From: Chitinophagales bacterium
Lineage (GTDB): Bacteria > Bacteroidota > Bacteroidia > Chitinophagales > Saprospiraceae
DNA: 41,320 nt
Assembly (NCBI GenBank): GCA_013299105.1
Contig: JAAFJY010000044.1
Span: 1-41,320, forward strand
Direction: 5' to 3'
Shown: positions 1 through 8,492 of the stretch, one piece after another
How the letters are laid out: each line of letters starts with the position of its first letter
Numbering within the stretch: position 1 is the stretch's first letter
Program-made: the position numbers and the translations under genes
Notes under the pieces: model-generated
What the model saw: the letters and a program-made list of their open reading frames with translations, nothing else
Told to the model about the DNA's origin: nothing
The model's database searches: none

Positions 1-39
1 CTTGACAATGTCAGCATCGCTGATATTTAGAGTAAGCAT
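1..39 (-). CDS. possible start of a leftward gene, cut by the window edge
   Basis: An ATG on the minus strand at 39-37 opens a frame that runs out of the window after 13 codons (MLTLNISDADIVK). A TATTTTTG box on the minus strand (62-69) matches the Bacteroidota -7 element TAnnTTTG at a sensible distance upstream. The visible peptide is too short to assign a family, and it could be a chance frame. Confidence 0.35.
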   Translation of the reverse strand, partial: MLTLNISDADIVK

Positions 40-133
40 GGGTATTTCTGTTTTGCAATCTCAAAAATACTATGTTTACTCTTTTTTATATGTCTTTTGC
101 ACAAAACTTATTGTGGCCGAGTATAAACATTAA

Positions 134-175
134 ACATTAACAACTAACAACTAACCATTAACAACTAACCATTAA
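134..175. repeat. 14-bp tandem repeat in the first intergenic region
   Basis: The 14-mer CAACTAACCATTAA occurs twice without a gap (148-161 and 162-175), preceded by a degenerate copy from about 134. It lies between the leftward gene at the edge and the sugar isomerase. Nearer the isomerase, GTTAGCA (222-228) and TGCTAAC (247-253) form a small inverted repeat that could be an operator. I see no convincing full promoter for the isomerase. Confidence 0.6.
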
Positions 176-277
176 TAAAATTTCTCTCCAAAAAACAAGC
201 ATTGACCTATTTTTAGCCCTTGTTAGCACACGACTCGCTAGGAATTTGCTAACTTTCCTGCTAAAATTCACGCTGCC

Positions 278-1231
278 ATGCTACGTCGCACCTTCCTCAA
301 AAACAGCCTTTTGGCCACTGCGGCCTTACCCACTAGCCATCAAATATTGCAAATGCTCCAGTCCGGCATGAAACTTAAAAAAGTGGGCATCCAGCTCTTT
401 TCGCTGCCCAAAATGCTGGACCAAGATTTTTTAGGTGGCGTTAAAATGCTGGCCAACATGGGCTACAAGGAATTGGAACTGTATGGCCCCTACCCTTTCA
501 GCGCCCAATCCAACCAGGAGCGCTGGAAATTCCTGGCCCCGATGCTGGGCTTCAGCGGCAGCGGCTATTTTGGCCGTACCATCCAGGAGGTGAAACAAAT
601 TCTTAAAGACCACGGCTTGACGGCCCCTTCGGCGCATACCGACCTCGATACTTTGCTCAATCACATGGACAAACTGGGGGAAGCGGCCCAAACCCTAGGG
701 CACAAGTATGTGGTGTTGCCCGCGATACCCGACGAGCGCCGCAAAACCCTGGATGACTACAAGCGCGTAGCCGATGATTTCAATAAAATTGGCGAAAATG
801 CCCAAAAACACGGCCTGCGCTTTGCGTACCACAACCACGGCTATGGCCTCAGCCCCATGAACGGGCAAGTGCCTTTTGAGCTGCTCATGGCCCAAACCGA
901 CCCCAATCTCGTGTTCCTGGAAATGGACATTTACTGGACCAGTGCTGGCGGAATCGACCCACTCGCCTACCTCGACAAGTACAACAAACGCTACAAAGCC
1001 CTGCACATCAAAGACATGAAAGAACCCAAGCGCTTCGCTGGCGATGGCGGCGACGCACCTCAGTGGATGGCCCTGTTCCCCTACATGTGCAGCGTAGGCG
1101 ATGGAGTCCTAAATGTAGCCAACATCATCAAAAAAGCCCAAAGTGTAGGCGTGGAGCACTTCTTCGTAGAGCAAGACATGGTGGCCCAACCCGAAATCGC
1201 ACTGAAGAAAAGCATTGATTATTTGCGTTGA
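278..1231 (+). CDS. sugar phosphate isomerase/epimerase family protein with Tat-type signal
   Basis: 317 residues of the xylose-isomerase-like TIM-barrel family, which isomerises or epimerises sugars and sugar derivatives at a divalent metal. The N-terminus carries a twin-arginine motif, RRTFLK (residues 3-8), followed by a short hydrophobic stretch, so export folded to the periplasm or envelope is likely. Candidate metal and active-site positions are His120, the YHNH motif (185-188), Asp217 in LEMDIYW, and His243/Lys245/Asp246 in HIKD. These fit the IolE/xylose-isomerase-like fold. The gene is on the same strand as the SusC/SusD pair but is separated from it by a strong terminator and 527 bases, so it is probably its own unit. 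The substrate cannot be read from sequence; many Bacteroidota paralogues sit near glycan-uptake loci. Family assignment is firm, exact reaction unknown. Confidence 0.88.
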   Translation: MLRRTFLKNSLLATAALPTSHQILQMLQSGMKLKKVGIQLFSLPKMLDQDFLGGVKMLANMGYKELELYGPYPFSAQSNQERWKFLAPMLGFSGSGYFGRTIQEVKQILKDHGLTAPSAHTDLDTLLNHMDKLGEAAQTLGHKYVVLPAIPDERRKTLDDYKRVADDFNKIGENAQKHGLRFAYHNHGYGLSPMNGQVPFELLMAQTDPNLVFLEMDIYWTSAGGIDPLAYLDKYNKRYKALHIKDMKEPKRFAGDGGDAPQWMALFPYMCSVGDGVLNVANIIKKAQSVGVEHFFVEQDMVAQPEIALKKSIDYLR

Positions 1232-1281
1232 TTCATCGCATCGTGCGAACAAAAAAGGTAGAAAATACCAAAGGGCTTTGG

Positions 1282-1325
1282 AACAAGCCGAAGCGATGAA
1301 TGTTCGCTTTGGCTTGTTTTACTTT
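1282..1325 (+). terminator. rho-independent terminator after the sugar isomerase
   Basis: A 15-bp stem (1282-1296 with 1304-1318, one G:T pair) closes a 7-base loop and is followed by T-rich sequence. It starts 50 bases after the stop codon at 1231, so it should end the isomerase transcript. Confidence 0.8.
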
Positions 1326-1758
1326 TATGCGTTAAGCCAAACTTAGTCATTGTTAACTTCAGAGAACAGTCTGGTATTCCCCTGAAACAAGCCTTTAGAA
1401 CCTAATCTATCGCATTCATTAACACACATTTTACATAAAAACTGCGATCATTTACATTTTCTTCAAACAAACTTAATCCATTCTTACCCAGTCCTCTTGT
1501 CAGGAATGAGCACTTTTGCACAGTCAAAAAGTCCTGTCGCAAGACGACCTTACCTACTCAGTTCATCGCCCCCTTTTCTCCAAACACTGAAAAAAATTTA
1601 TGGCATTAACTCCACAGCCTGGTTCATTGACTTGAATTGGAGCTAGGGAATTTTTGGCCAAAAATTGAGCAGGTCAAGCTTTTACTCAAAAATAAAAATG
1701 CCTGATGAAGTCTCGCACACCTCAGCAGGCTTTGTAGTCACTCAATACTCAAGCAACT
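1326..1758. other. intergenic leader region upstream of susC
   Basis: About 430 bases without a gene. I find no clear TAnnTTTG promoter. The only structure seen is a hairpin close to the susC start: 1700-1708 pairs with 1722-1730 (9 bp, one mismatch, 13-base loop) followed by TTTG. It resembles a weak terminator or leader hairpin and could take part in attenuation of the uptake operon. The rest is AT-rich and unremarkable. Confidence 0.45.
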
Positions 1759-4700
1759 ATGGAATTAAGTCAAAACTGTAGGGTTTTGTTCACAACCCTA
1801 TCAAAAATGTTCCTGGTAATTTTGCTGCTCAACGCGGGCAGTATTTTTGCCCAACGCACCCTTAGTGGAAAAATTACCGACGCCAAAACGGGCGAAGTAC
1901 TCGTGGGAGCCACCATTTCGGTCAAAAATACTGTGCGCGGTACGGTATCGGATGTAGATGGCAACTATGAATTCAGTGTACAGGACAATGACCAGTACCT
2001 GGTCCTTTCTTACACGGGCTACCTGACCCAAGAATTTCAGCTGGGCAGCAATGTGACCAAGCTGGATTTCAACCTCGAACCCGATGTAGTGGGCTTGTCG
2101 GAGGTTTTGGTGACTGGTTTGGGAACGGTAAAAGAACGCCGTTTTCTCACCTCGGCCCAGCAAAACGTGAAATCGACTGAGCTGCTCAAAGCCCGCGAAC
2201 CAAACAACATCAATGGTTTGGTGGGCAAAGTAGCTGGTTTGAACATCGGCGCTTCACCCGAATTGCTGCGCCGCCCGAATGTATTGCTGCGCGGTAGCTC
2301 CGATGTGTTGTATGTAGTGGACGGGGTACCCATCAACTCCGACACCTGGAACCTGAACTCGGACGACATCGAAAACTTCACTGTACTGAAAGGGGCTACC
2401 GCGTCGGCCATTTATGGCTTCCGCGGCCGCAACGGGGCCATCCTGCTGACCACCAAGCGCGGCAGCCGCAACAAGCGGGGTTTTTCGGTGGAATACAACT
2501 CTTCCACCATGATGGAATCTGGTTTCAACGCCATTCCCAAGGTGCAGGATTTGTATGGCCCTGGCGACCACGGTATTTACGAATTCGTAGATGGTAAAGG
2601 TGGTGGCAAAAACGACAACGACTACGACGTTTGGGGCCCACCGCTGGATGGCCGTCTTTTGCCCCAATACGACAGCCCGGTTGACCCCAAATCAGGTAAA
2701 CTGGTGCCAACCCCTTTCGTGGCCAGAGGTACCAATAACCTGACCCGCTTTTTGCGCCCTGGCTTGTTGTCCAACAACAGTTTGGCCGTTTCCAGCACCA
2801 CTGATAAATCCGATATCCGCTTCTCCTTGGGCCATACCCACCAAACCGGGATTGTGCCCAACACCCACCTGAACATCACCAACTTCAACGCTAACCTGGG
2901 GTATAACTTTACCAATCGCCTGCGTTTTGAAGCCAACGTGAACTACAACCGCCAATACACTGACAACTTCCCGGATGCCAACTACGGCCCAAACTCCTTG
3001 ATTTACAACATCGTAACCTGGGCAGGTGCCGACTGGAACATCGACGACATGCGCCAAGTATGGCAACCTGGCCGCGAAGGGGTACAGCAGATTTATGCCG
3101 AATACCAGCGCTACAACAACCCCTGGTTCATGGTAAATCACTGGTTGCGTGGCCATTACAGCAACAACACCTATGGTTTCATGGCTTTGTTTTACAAGCT
3201 CAACCCAAGCCTGAAACTGACTGCCCGCACCGGGATCAACACTTACGACTTGCTGCGTACCGAGAAAATGCCCTATTCCGCAGGTTCGTATGGCCGCGAC
3301 GAGCGCCGTGGTGATTACCGCGAAGACCGCCGTACGCTGTTTGAAAACAACACCGATGTATTGCTCGATTTCAGCAAAGAAATCTCCAAAATTCGGATCA
3401 ACGCAACTGCTGGTACAACCATCCGTACCTTCAGTTACGCAACCAATTTTGCCAGCACCGACTACCTGATCACTCCAGGCGTGTATGCCTTCTCCAACTC
3501 TGCCAACCCAGTTCGCGCTTTCAACTTCAACTCGAACATGTTGGTGCAGTCCGGGTTTTATGCCGCTGACGTAACCCTGAACAAATACCTCACCCTGACC
3601 ACCACTGGCCGGGTAGACCGCATCTCTACCCTTCCACCAGGCAACCAAACTTTCTTCTACCCATCGGTTGGAGCCAACTCCATCATCACTGAGTACATTG
3701 ATCTGGGTCCGGTGTCTATGCTGAAACTGCGTGGTGCTTATGCCAACGTAAAGGATGGTTTGACCCAAGGCACCATCGGCTCGATTGGCGCTTCCGTGCT
3801 GGGCTATGGCGACAACTTCACCTCTGCTTACAATGGTCCAAGCTATTCCAACGCCGAGGTCTATTCCACCCCATTGGGCTACAACAACGCGCCAGCAGCG
3901 TATTATACCAACCAGTTGGGCAATACCAACTTGCAACGCAACTCTCGTACGGAGTATGAAATGGGGGTAGATTTTGCTTTGTTCAAAAACGCGATCAGCG
4001 CCGAAGTGACCTATTTCAATATCAAAGAAGGTCCCCGTACTTTTGCCCGTCCGATTTCAGAAGCGACGGGTTACACGGCGCAGTTGGTGAACGGGATTAC
4101 CACCCGCCGCCAAGGGGTAGAAATCACCTTGAGCGCTGATCCCTTCAAAAGCAAGGATGGTTTGCGCTGGAATCCGATGATCAACTTCTCGACCCTGCGC
4201 GAACGCTACGTCGACTTCTACACCGATCCCAATGGCAATCAGCTGACCGAGCTGAACCCCTTCACCCAATTGGGTGACCGGGTGGACGAATTGAATGCCA
4301 ACGGATACCTCTTCACCCAGGATGGTCAGATCATCAACGACGCTGGTGGTCGCCCGATCCGTTTGAGCACGGTGAATGGCCAGGCCCGCAAGCTTTTGGG
4401 CTACGCTGACCCGAATTTTATCTGGGGTTTCATCAACCGCTTCAGCTACAAAAACTTCAGTGTACAGTTCCAGTTTGACGGTCGCCAGGGTGGTGTAATT
4501 GCCAACTACATCCAGCGCCAGACTTTCCGTGGTGGTCGCCACATTGCCACTGTACAAGGTGCAATGGGCGTGGCCCGTTTGGAAGACACCAAGGGCAACA
4601 AGACCTGGTTGGGCGAAGGCGTACAAATTGCCAGCGGAACGGTCCAAACCGATATCTACGGCAACATCACCAACTACAACGAGCTGACTTTCAAACCCAA

Positions 4701-4995
4701 CGAAACCAAAACTTTCTTGCAGGACTGGATCAGCCGCTACTACCAGGAAGACGAAAACAACCTGATGAGCCGCTCCTTTGCCAAGTTGCGCGAGGTGGTT
4801 TTGACCTACAACGTACCGCTGAAAGGCAAGAGCTTCTTCAACCAAATGTCGGTTTCATTGGTGGGTCGTAACCTGCTGTACTTTGCTGAAAAGAAAGACG
4901 TGGACCTCGATCAGTACATCGGTCGTCAGCAATCTACCAACTTCGAAACACCTACGACCAGGCGTTTTGGGGTAAACCTGAATTGCACTTTTTAG
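1759..4995 (+). CDS. SusC/RagA-family TonB-linked outer membrane protein
   Basis: 1,078 residues. SusC-type proteins are 22-strand outer-membrane barrels that import oligosaccharides or peptides with a SusD lipoprotein lid, using TonB energy. Order seen: signal peptide ending near FAQ (residues 29-31), a carboxypeptidase-regulatory-like domain (about 33-115, with TGEVLVGATISVKN and the VSDVDGNYEF pattern), the TonB plug (about 115-235, including VLYVVDGVPI and the SAIYGFRGRNGAILLTTKRG motif), then the barrel ending in an aromatic residue (CTF). Met17 at 1807 is an alternative start closer to the hydrophobic core. It is followed 45 bases later by susD, the standard pairing. No glycoside hydrolase or sensor lies nearby, so the cargo is unknown. 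Length and domain order are normal for the family. Confidence 0.96.
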   Translation: MELSQNCRVLFTTLSKMFLVILLLNAGSIFAQRTLSGKITDAKTGEVLVGATISVKNTVRGTVSDVDGNYEFSVQDNDQYLVLSYTGYLTQEFQLGSNVTKLDFNLEPDVVGLSEVLVTGLGTVKERRFLTSAQQNVKSTELLKAREPNNINGLVGKVAGLNIGASPELLRRPNVLLRGSSDVLYVVDGVPINSDTWNLNSDDIENFTVLKGATASAIYGFRGRNGAILLTTKRGSRNKRGFSVEYNSSTMMESGFNAIPKVQDLYGPGDHGIYEFVDGKGGGKNDNDYDVWGPPLDGRLLPQYDSPVDPKSGKLVPTPFVARGTNNLTRFLRPGLLSNNSLAVSSTTDKSDIRFSLGHTHQTGIVPNTHLNITNFNANLGYNFTNRLRFEANVNYNRQYTDNFPDANYGPNSLIYNIVTWAGADWNIDDMRQVWQPGREGVQQIYAEYQRYNNPWFMVNHWLRGHYSNNTYGFMALFYKLNPSLKLTARTGINTYDLLRTEKMPYSAGSYGRDERRGDYREDRRTLFENNTDVLLDFSKEISKIRINATAGTTIRTFSYATNFASTDYLITPGVYAFSNSANPVRAFNFNSNMLVQSGFYAADVTLNKYLTLTTTGRVDRISTLPPGNQTFFYPSVGANSIITEYIDLGPVSMLKLRGAYANVKDGLTQGTIGSIGASVLGYGDNFTSAYNGPSYSNAEVYSTPLGYNNAPAAYYTNQLGNTNLQRNSRTEYEMGVDFALFKNAISAEVTYFNIKEGPRTFARPISEATGYTAQLVNGITTRRQGVEITLSADPFKSKDGLRWNPMINFSTLRERYVDFYTDPNGNQLTELNPFTQLGDRVDELNANGYLFTQDGQIINDAGGRPIRLSTVNGQARKLLGYADPNFIWGFINRFSYKNFSVQFQFDGRQGGVIANYIQRQTFRGGRHIATVQGAMGVARLEDTKGNKTWLGEGVQIASGTVQTDIYGNITNYNELTFKPNETKTFLQDWISRYYQEDENNLMSRSFAKLREVVLTYNVPLKGKSFFNQMSVSLVGRNLLYFAEKKDVDLDQYIGRQQSTNFETPTTRRFGVNLNCTF

Positions 4996-5001
4996 CACCC
5001 T

Positions 5002-5030
5002 GCCTGCCTGTGTTTCTTGCACAGGCAGGC
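5002..5030 (+). promoter_or_regulatory. intercistronic hairpin between susC and susD
   Basis: A perfect 11-bp inverted repeat, GCCTGCCTGTG (5002-5012) with CACAGGCAGGC (5020-5030), has a 7-base loop. It begins 6 bases after the susC stop and ends 10 bases before the susD start. There is no T-run after it, so it is more likely an mRNA-stabilising or differential-expression element than a full terminator. A TTG at 5017 lies in the loop and is unlikely to be a start codon. Confidence 0.7.
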
Positions 5031-5040
5031 TCCAAATAAC

Positions 5041-6609
5041 ATGCTTATGAAAATCAATAAAATCCTGAGCAGCCTGGCTTTGACGATGGCCTTGTTCCTC
5101 GCCGCTTGCTCTTACGAAGGTTTGGATGTGGATCCCAACCGCCCAACCAATGCCCCCGCTAGCCTGATCCTGAATGGGGTATTGGTCAACATTACCAGCA
5201 ACGCCTGGAACCCCGAACAGCGCTGGAACCAATTCTGGTGCATCAACTACAACTATTATGGCACCAATGAGTACTGGTCAGGTGCCGCCAACCTGGATTA
5301 CACCCGCCTGAAGAACGTGCAGCGCATGGAAGAGGAAGCGAAAAAAGCAGGCGCACCAGATGTGAACCCATATTCCTCTCTGGGTAAATTTTTCCGCGCT
5401 TACCACTTTACCAACATGACTGCCCGCGTAGGTGATTTGCCCCTGGACGACGCGCTGAAAGGCCTGGAAATCCAAGCGCCTAAATATGCTACCCAGAAGC
5501 AGGTTTATGTAAAAATCCTGAGCTGGTTGGACGAGGCCAATGCTGACTTGACCAGCTTGATCGCCAAGGGTGGTCAAAGGGCCGATGGTGACTGGTATTT
5601 TGGCGGCGACCTGAGCAAATGGCAAAAATTGGTCAACACTTTCAAACTGCGCGTCTTGATCAGCTTGAGCAAAAAAGAAGCCGACGCCGACCTGCGCATC
5701 AAGCAACGTTTCGCCGAAGTATTGGCTGATCCTGCCAAGTTCCCGATCATGACCAGTGCCGCCGACAACTTCGTTTTCCGCCCAATTGGTTCCATTCCAA
5801 CCAACTATTATCCCAAAAACCCCAATAACTTTGGTTTTGACGCCCTGCGCGAAAACACCTCCAAGTTGTACATCGACCTGCTGAAGGACCTGCGCGACCC
5901 CCGTCTTTTCATCGTGGCGGAGCCCGCAGAAGCCAAGGTAAAAGCAGGCATGAGCCCAACTACTTTCGAAGCCTTTGAAGGAGCCAGCACTGGTGAAAAC
6001 CTGGACGACATGTCGACCAAAGCCCAAAAAGGGGAATACTCGCTGATCAACCGCAAGCGTTTTTATGCCACTTTTACGGGCGAACCGATTGTGCAAGTTG
6101 GTTATTCCGAGATGTGTTTCAACATTGCCGAAGCCATCAATCGGGGCTGGGCTACTGGCAACGCTGAAGATTTTTACCGCAAGGGTACCATGACCTCCAT
6201 GGATTTCTACGGACTCAAAAACGGGGTCAACAATGTAGATTTCCAAAAAGTAGGTGCCAAATTGGGTGAGTTCAACACTTACCAGGTCAATGTTGACTTT
6301 GACGTTTACATGAACCAAAACAAGGTAAAATACGCTGGCAACAACGCCCAGGGTTTGAACCAGATTTTGACCCAAAAATACCTCACCCTGGCTCAAAACT
6401 CCGGCGCGGAAGCCTATTTCAACTGGCGGCGGACCCAAGTGCCTACCTTCCTGACTGGTGTTGGCATTGGCAACCAAGGCCAGATTCCCCTGCGTTTCCA
6501 ATACCCGGCCTCAGAAAGCACCACCAATAAAACCAACCTGACCGAGGCCCTAACCCGCCAGTACAGTGGCAAGGATGACTTGTTTGGCGAAATGTGGCTG
6601 ATCAAGTAA
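5041..6609 (+). CDS. SusD/RagB-family nutrient-binding outer membrane lipoprotein
   Basis: 522 residues from the ATG at 5041; a second ATG at 5047 is equally possible. The N-terminus is a lipoprotein signal, hydrophobic and ending ALFLAAC, with the lipidated Cys at residue 23. The rest has the helical TPR-like layout of SusD proteins that bind the nutrient at the cell surface and cap the SusC barrel. Typical late-family wording is visible near the C-terminus (QKYLTLAQNSGAEAYFNWRR, where SusD proteins usually have an E-W-R pattern). It looks like the SusD-like subgroup often paired with RagA-type transporters. It follows susC in the same unit, and a terminator follows its stop. Confidence 0.94.
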   Translation: MLMKINKILSSLALTMALFLAACSYEGLDVDPNRPTNAPASLILNGVLVNITSNAWNPEQRWNQFWCINYNYYGTNEYWSGAANLDYTRLKNVQRMEEEAKKAGAPDVNPYSSLGKFFRAYHFTNMTARVGDLPLDDALKGLEIQAPKYATQKQVYVKILSWLDEANADLTSLIAKGGQRADGDWYFGGDLSKWQKLVNTFKLRVLISLSKKEADADLRIKQRFAEVLADPAKFPIMTSAADNFVFRPIGSIPTNYYPKNPNNFGFDALRENTSKLYIDLLKDLRDPRLFIVAEPAEAKVKAGMSPTTFEAFEGASTGENLDDMSTKAQKGEYSLINRKRFYATFTGEPIVQVGYSEMCFNIAEAINRGWATGNAEDFYRKGTMTSMDFYGLKNGVNNVDFQKVGAKLGEFNTYQVNVDFDVYMNQNKVKYAGNNAQGLNQILTQKYLTLAQNSGAEAYFNWRRTQVPTFLTGVGIGNQGQIPLRFQYPASESTTNKTNLTEALTRQYSGKDDLFGEMWLIK

Positions 6610-6653
6610 TCATTTCACGAACTAAAAGTACGTTACCATTGACTTTGAATGCT

Positions 6654-6699
6654 CACAGCGGTGATTCGTCAAAAAGGCGAATTGCCGCTGTGCTTTTTT
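6654..6699 (+). terminator. terminator of the susC-susD operon
   Basis: The arms 6654-6668 and 6678-6692 pair over 15 positions with a small internal mismatch, leaving a 9-base loop. A run of six T follows (6694-6699). It lies 45 bases after the susD stop. Confidence 0.8.
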
Positions 6700-6737
6700 G
6701 GTTAGTGCCGAACCTGGTGAATTAGGTAAAAATCGCT

Positions 6738-6745
6738 TATCTTTG
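6738..6745 (+). promoter_or_regulatory. candidate Bacteroidota -7 box for the AAA-ATPase gene
   Basis: TATCTTTG matches TAnnTTTG exactly and lies 18 bases before the ATG at 6764. No matching TTG/TTTG -33 box is seen at the usual spacing, so only half of the promoter is supported. Confidence 0.35.
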
Positions 6746-6763
6746 GTGCTGCAACAGCACAAT

Positions 6764-8476
6764 ATGATCAATATACCATACGGTGAAAGTGATTTTTATA
6801 AAGTAATTGTTGGTGAACATTTTTACCAAGACCGGACCATGTTTATTGAAAAACTGGAAGCTTGGTCCAATGATTTTCCCGTCTTTCTACGCCCCAGAAG
6901 ATTCGGCAAAAGCTTGTTTATCAGCATGTTGCACCACTATTATGGTTTGGAGCACAAAGCTGATTTTCAAACACTATTTGGCAATTTATACGTCGGTAAA
7001 AACCCAAGCATCCGGGCCAATGCTTATCTCGTACTTAGTTTTGAGTTCAGCCGCATTGATACCGCTTCACAAGAGAGTACCTATAAAGGCTTTTGGGAAA
7101 ATACTTTATTGGGCGCACAGGCTTTTTTGGCTACCTATTCCGACTATTTTACTGAAAAAGATCGGGAACATGTACTGGGTCAAACCAGCCCGGAGGCAGT
7201 GGTGAAAACCCTTTTTGGTGTAGTTCATGCCAAAAAAAAGTTACCAAAAATTTACCTTCTCATTGATGAATACGACCACTTCGCCAATGAACTCTTGTCT
7301 TTTGACTTTAAACGCTTCAAAGAGAATGTAAGCCGCAATGGCTTTGTACGCAAGTTTTACGAAAGCTTCAAAACCGCCACCCGCGATGGCATCATCGACC
7401 GCATTTTCATCACTGGTGTTTCACCGATCACCCTTGATTCTTTGACCAGCGGCTTCAACATCGGCGACAACATCAGCACAAATCCCATCTTTCACAACAT
7501 GATGGGGTTTACTGGAGCAGAAGTGCAAAACATGTTGCGATTGACCGAGGTGCCTGAGCAAAAGATACCTGATTTGATGCGGGATTTGCAGTTGTGGTAC
7601 AATGGCTATCGGTTTAATCACCGTTCAATTGACAAAATATTCAACCCGGATATGGTGCTTTACTTTTTGAAAGAATACAGCATCGCACAATTTTATCCGG
7701 ATGAAATGCTCGACACCAACGTGATTTCCGACTACCGCAAAGTGCGCAACTACTTCAAAATTGGGGCAGAGGAAACCGAACGTTTGGAGATTTTGGAAGA
7801 ACTGGTCAAAACGGGCTACATCGACTTTAACCTGACCAGGCTTTACAACATCGACGCGCCATTCACCCAGGAAGATTTTTTAAGCCTGCTCTTTTACCTC
7901 GGTGTTTTGACCATCCAAGAGCCTTTGAGCAGCGACATGCGCTTTCGCATCCCGAATTATGTGATCAAAAAGCTTTACTTCGAATACTTCACGGCCTTGT
8001 TTTTGGAAAAAACCCGCTTCGCCAAAAGCCACCAGCCCATTACCAAATCCATTGATGCCCTGGTGAATGAGGCCAATCCAGCACCTTTTTTGAAGGTCGT
8101 TGAGCATGTCCTAGCCGAAAATCACTCCAATCGCGATGAATTGGTGTATGGTGAAAAACACTTGCAGACCCTGATCATTGGCCTGTTTTTTCCCTACAAA
8201 GCCTTTCACATCCACAGCGAATACGAAGCTCGCAAGGGTTATCCCGATGTTTTTTTGGAAAGGATTCCTGGGCGCATGATGAATTATGAGATCGTCTTGG
8301 AATTGAAATACCTCAAAAAATCGCAAGAAAATAGCCTTCCCCAAGTGAGCGAGGAGGCGGAAAATCAAGTGAATGAATACCTGCAAAGCGAGCGCTTCAG
8401 CCGACCCGATGTACGTGGGTTTTACATCGTGTTTTTGGGTGGTGAGGTGGCTATCTGGGGCGAGGGTAAGAAATGA
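6764..8476 (+). CDS. AAA-ATPase-like / PD-(D/E)XK nuclease domain protein
   Basis: 570 residues from ATG 6764. The frame is open further upstream, but those codons run into the preceding terminator, and family members begin with an NIPYG-S-F pattern as here. The N-terminal half is the AAA-ATPase-like domain (Pfam PF09820 type): RPRRFGKS (43-50) is the P-loop variant and LLIDEYD (165-171) the Walker B. The C-terminal part matches the associated PD-(D/E)XK nuclease domain: Asp495 in GYPDVFLE, then Glu513-Leu-Lys515. The family is abundant and often multi-copy in Bacteroidota. Its role is not established; nuclease activity and links to mobile DNA or defence are proposed. It stands alone, with an own -7 box, and converges on the FAD oxidoreductase gene. 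Confidence 0.88.
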   Translation: MINIPYGESDFYKVIVGEHFYQDRTMFIEKLEAWSNDFPVFLRPRRFGKSLFISMLHHYYGLEHKADFQTLFGNLYVGKNPSIRANAYLVLSFEFSRIDTASQESTYKGFWENTLLGAQAFLATYSDYFTEKDREHVLGQTSPEAVVKTLFGVVHAKKKLPKIYLLIDEYDHFANELLSFDFKRFKENVSRNGFVRKFYESFKTATRDGIIDRIFITGVSPITLDSLTSGFNIGDNISTNPIFHNMMGFTGAEVQNMLRLTEVPEQKIPDLMRDLQLWYNGYRFNHRSIDKIFNPDMVLYFLKEYSIAQFYPDEMLDTNVISDYRKVRNYFKIGAEETERLEILEELVKTGYIDFNLTRLYNIDAPFTQEDFLSLLFYLGVLTIQEPLSSDMRFRIPNYVIKKLYFEYFTALFLEKTRFAKSHQPITKSIDALVNEANPAPFLKVVEHVLAENHSNRDELVYGEKHLQTLIIGLFFPYKAFHIHSEYEARKGYPDVFLERIPGRMMNYEIVLELKYLKKSQENSLPQVSEEAENQVNEYLQSERFSRPDVRGFYIVFLGGEVAIWGEGKK

Positions 8477-8492
8477 GTGCCTTCTCTCCCAC

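Noticed and set aside
2692-3936. 414-codon minus-strand open frame inside susC
   Set aside because: It is the antisense shadow of a well-supported SusC gene. Its Val/Gly/Gln-rich composition has no domain pattern.
5017-5040. TTG start eight codons upstream for susD
   Set aside because: It lies in the loop of a perfect hairpin, and the lipoprotein signal starts at the ATG at 5041 or 5047.
5278-6501. 407-codon minus-strand open frame inside susD
   Set aside because: Antisense shadow of SusD, with low-complexity V/G/Q/F composition and no start signals.
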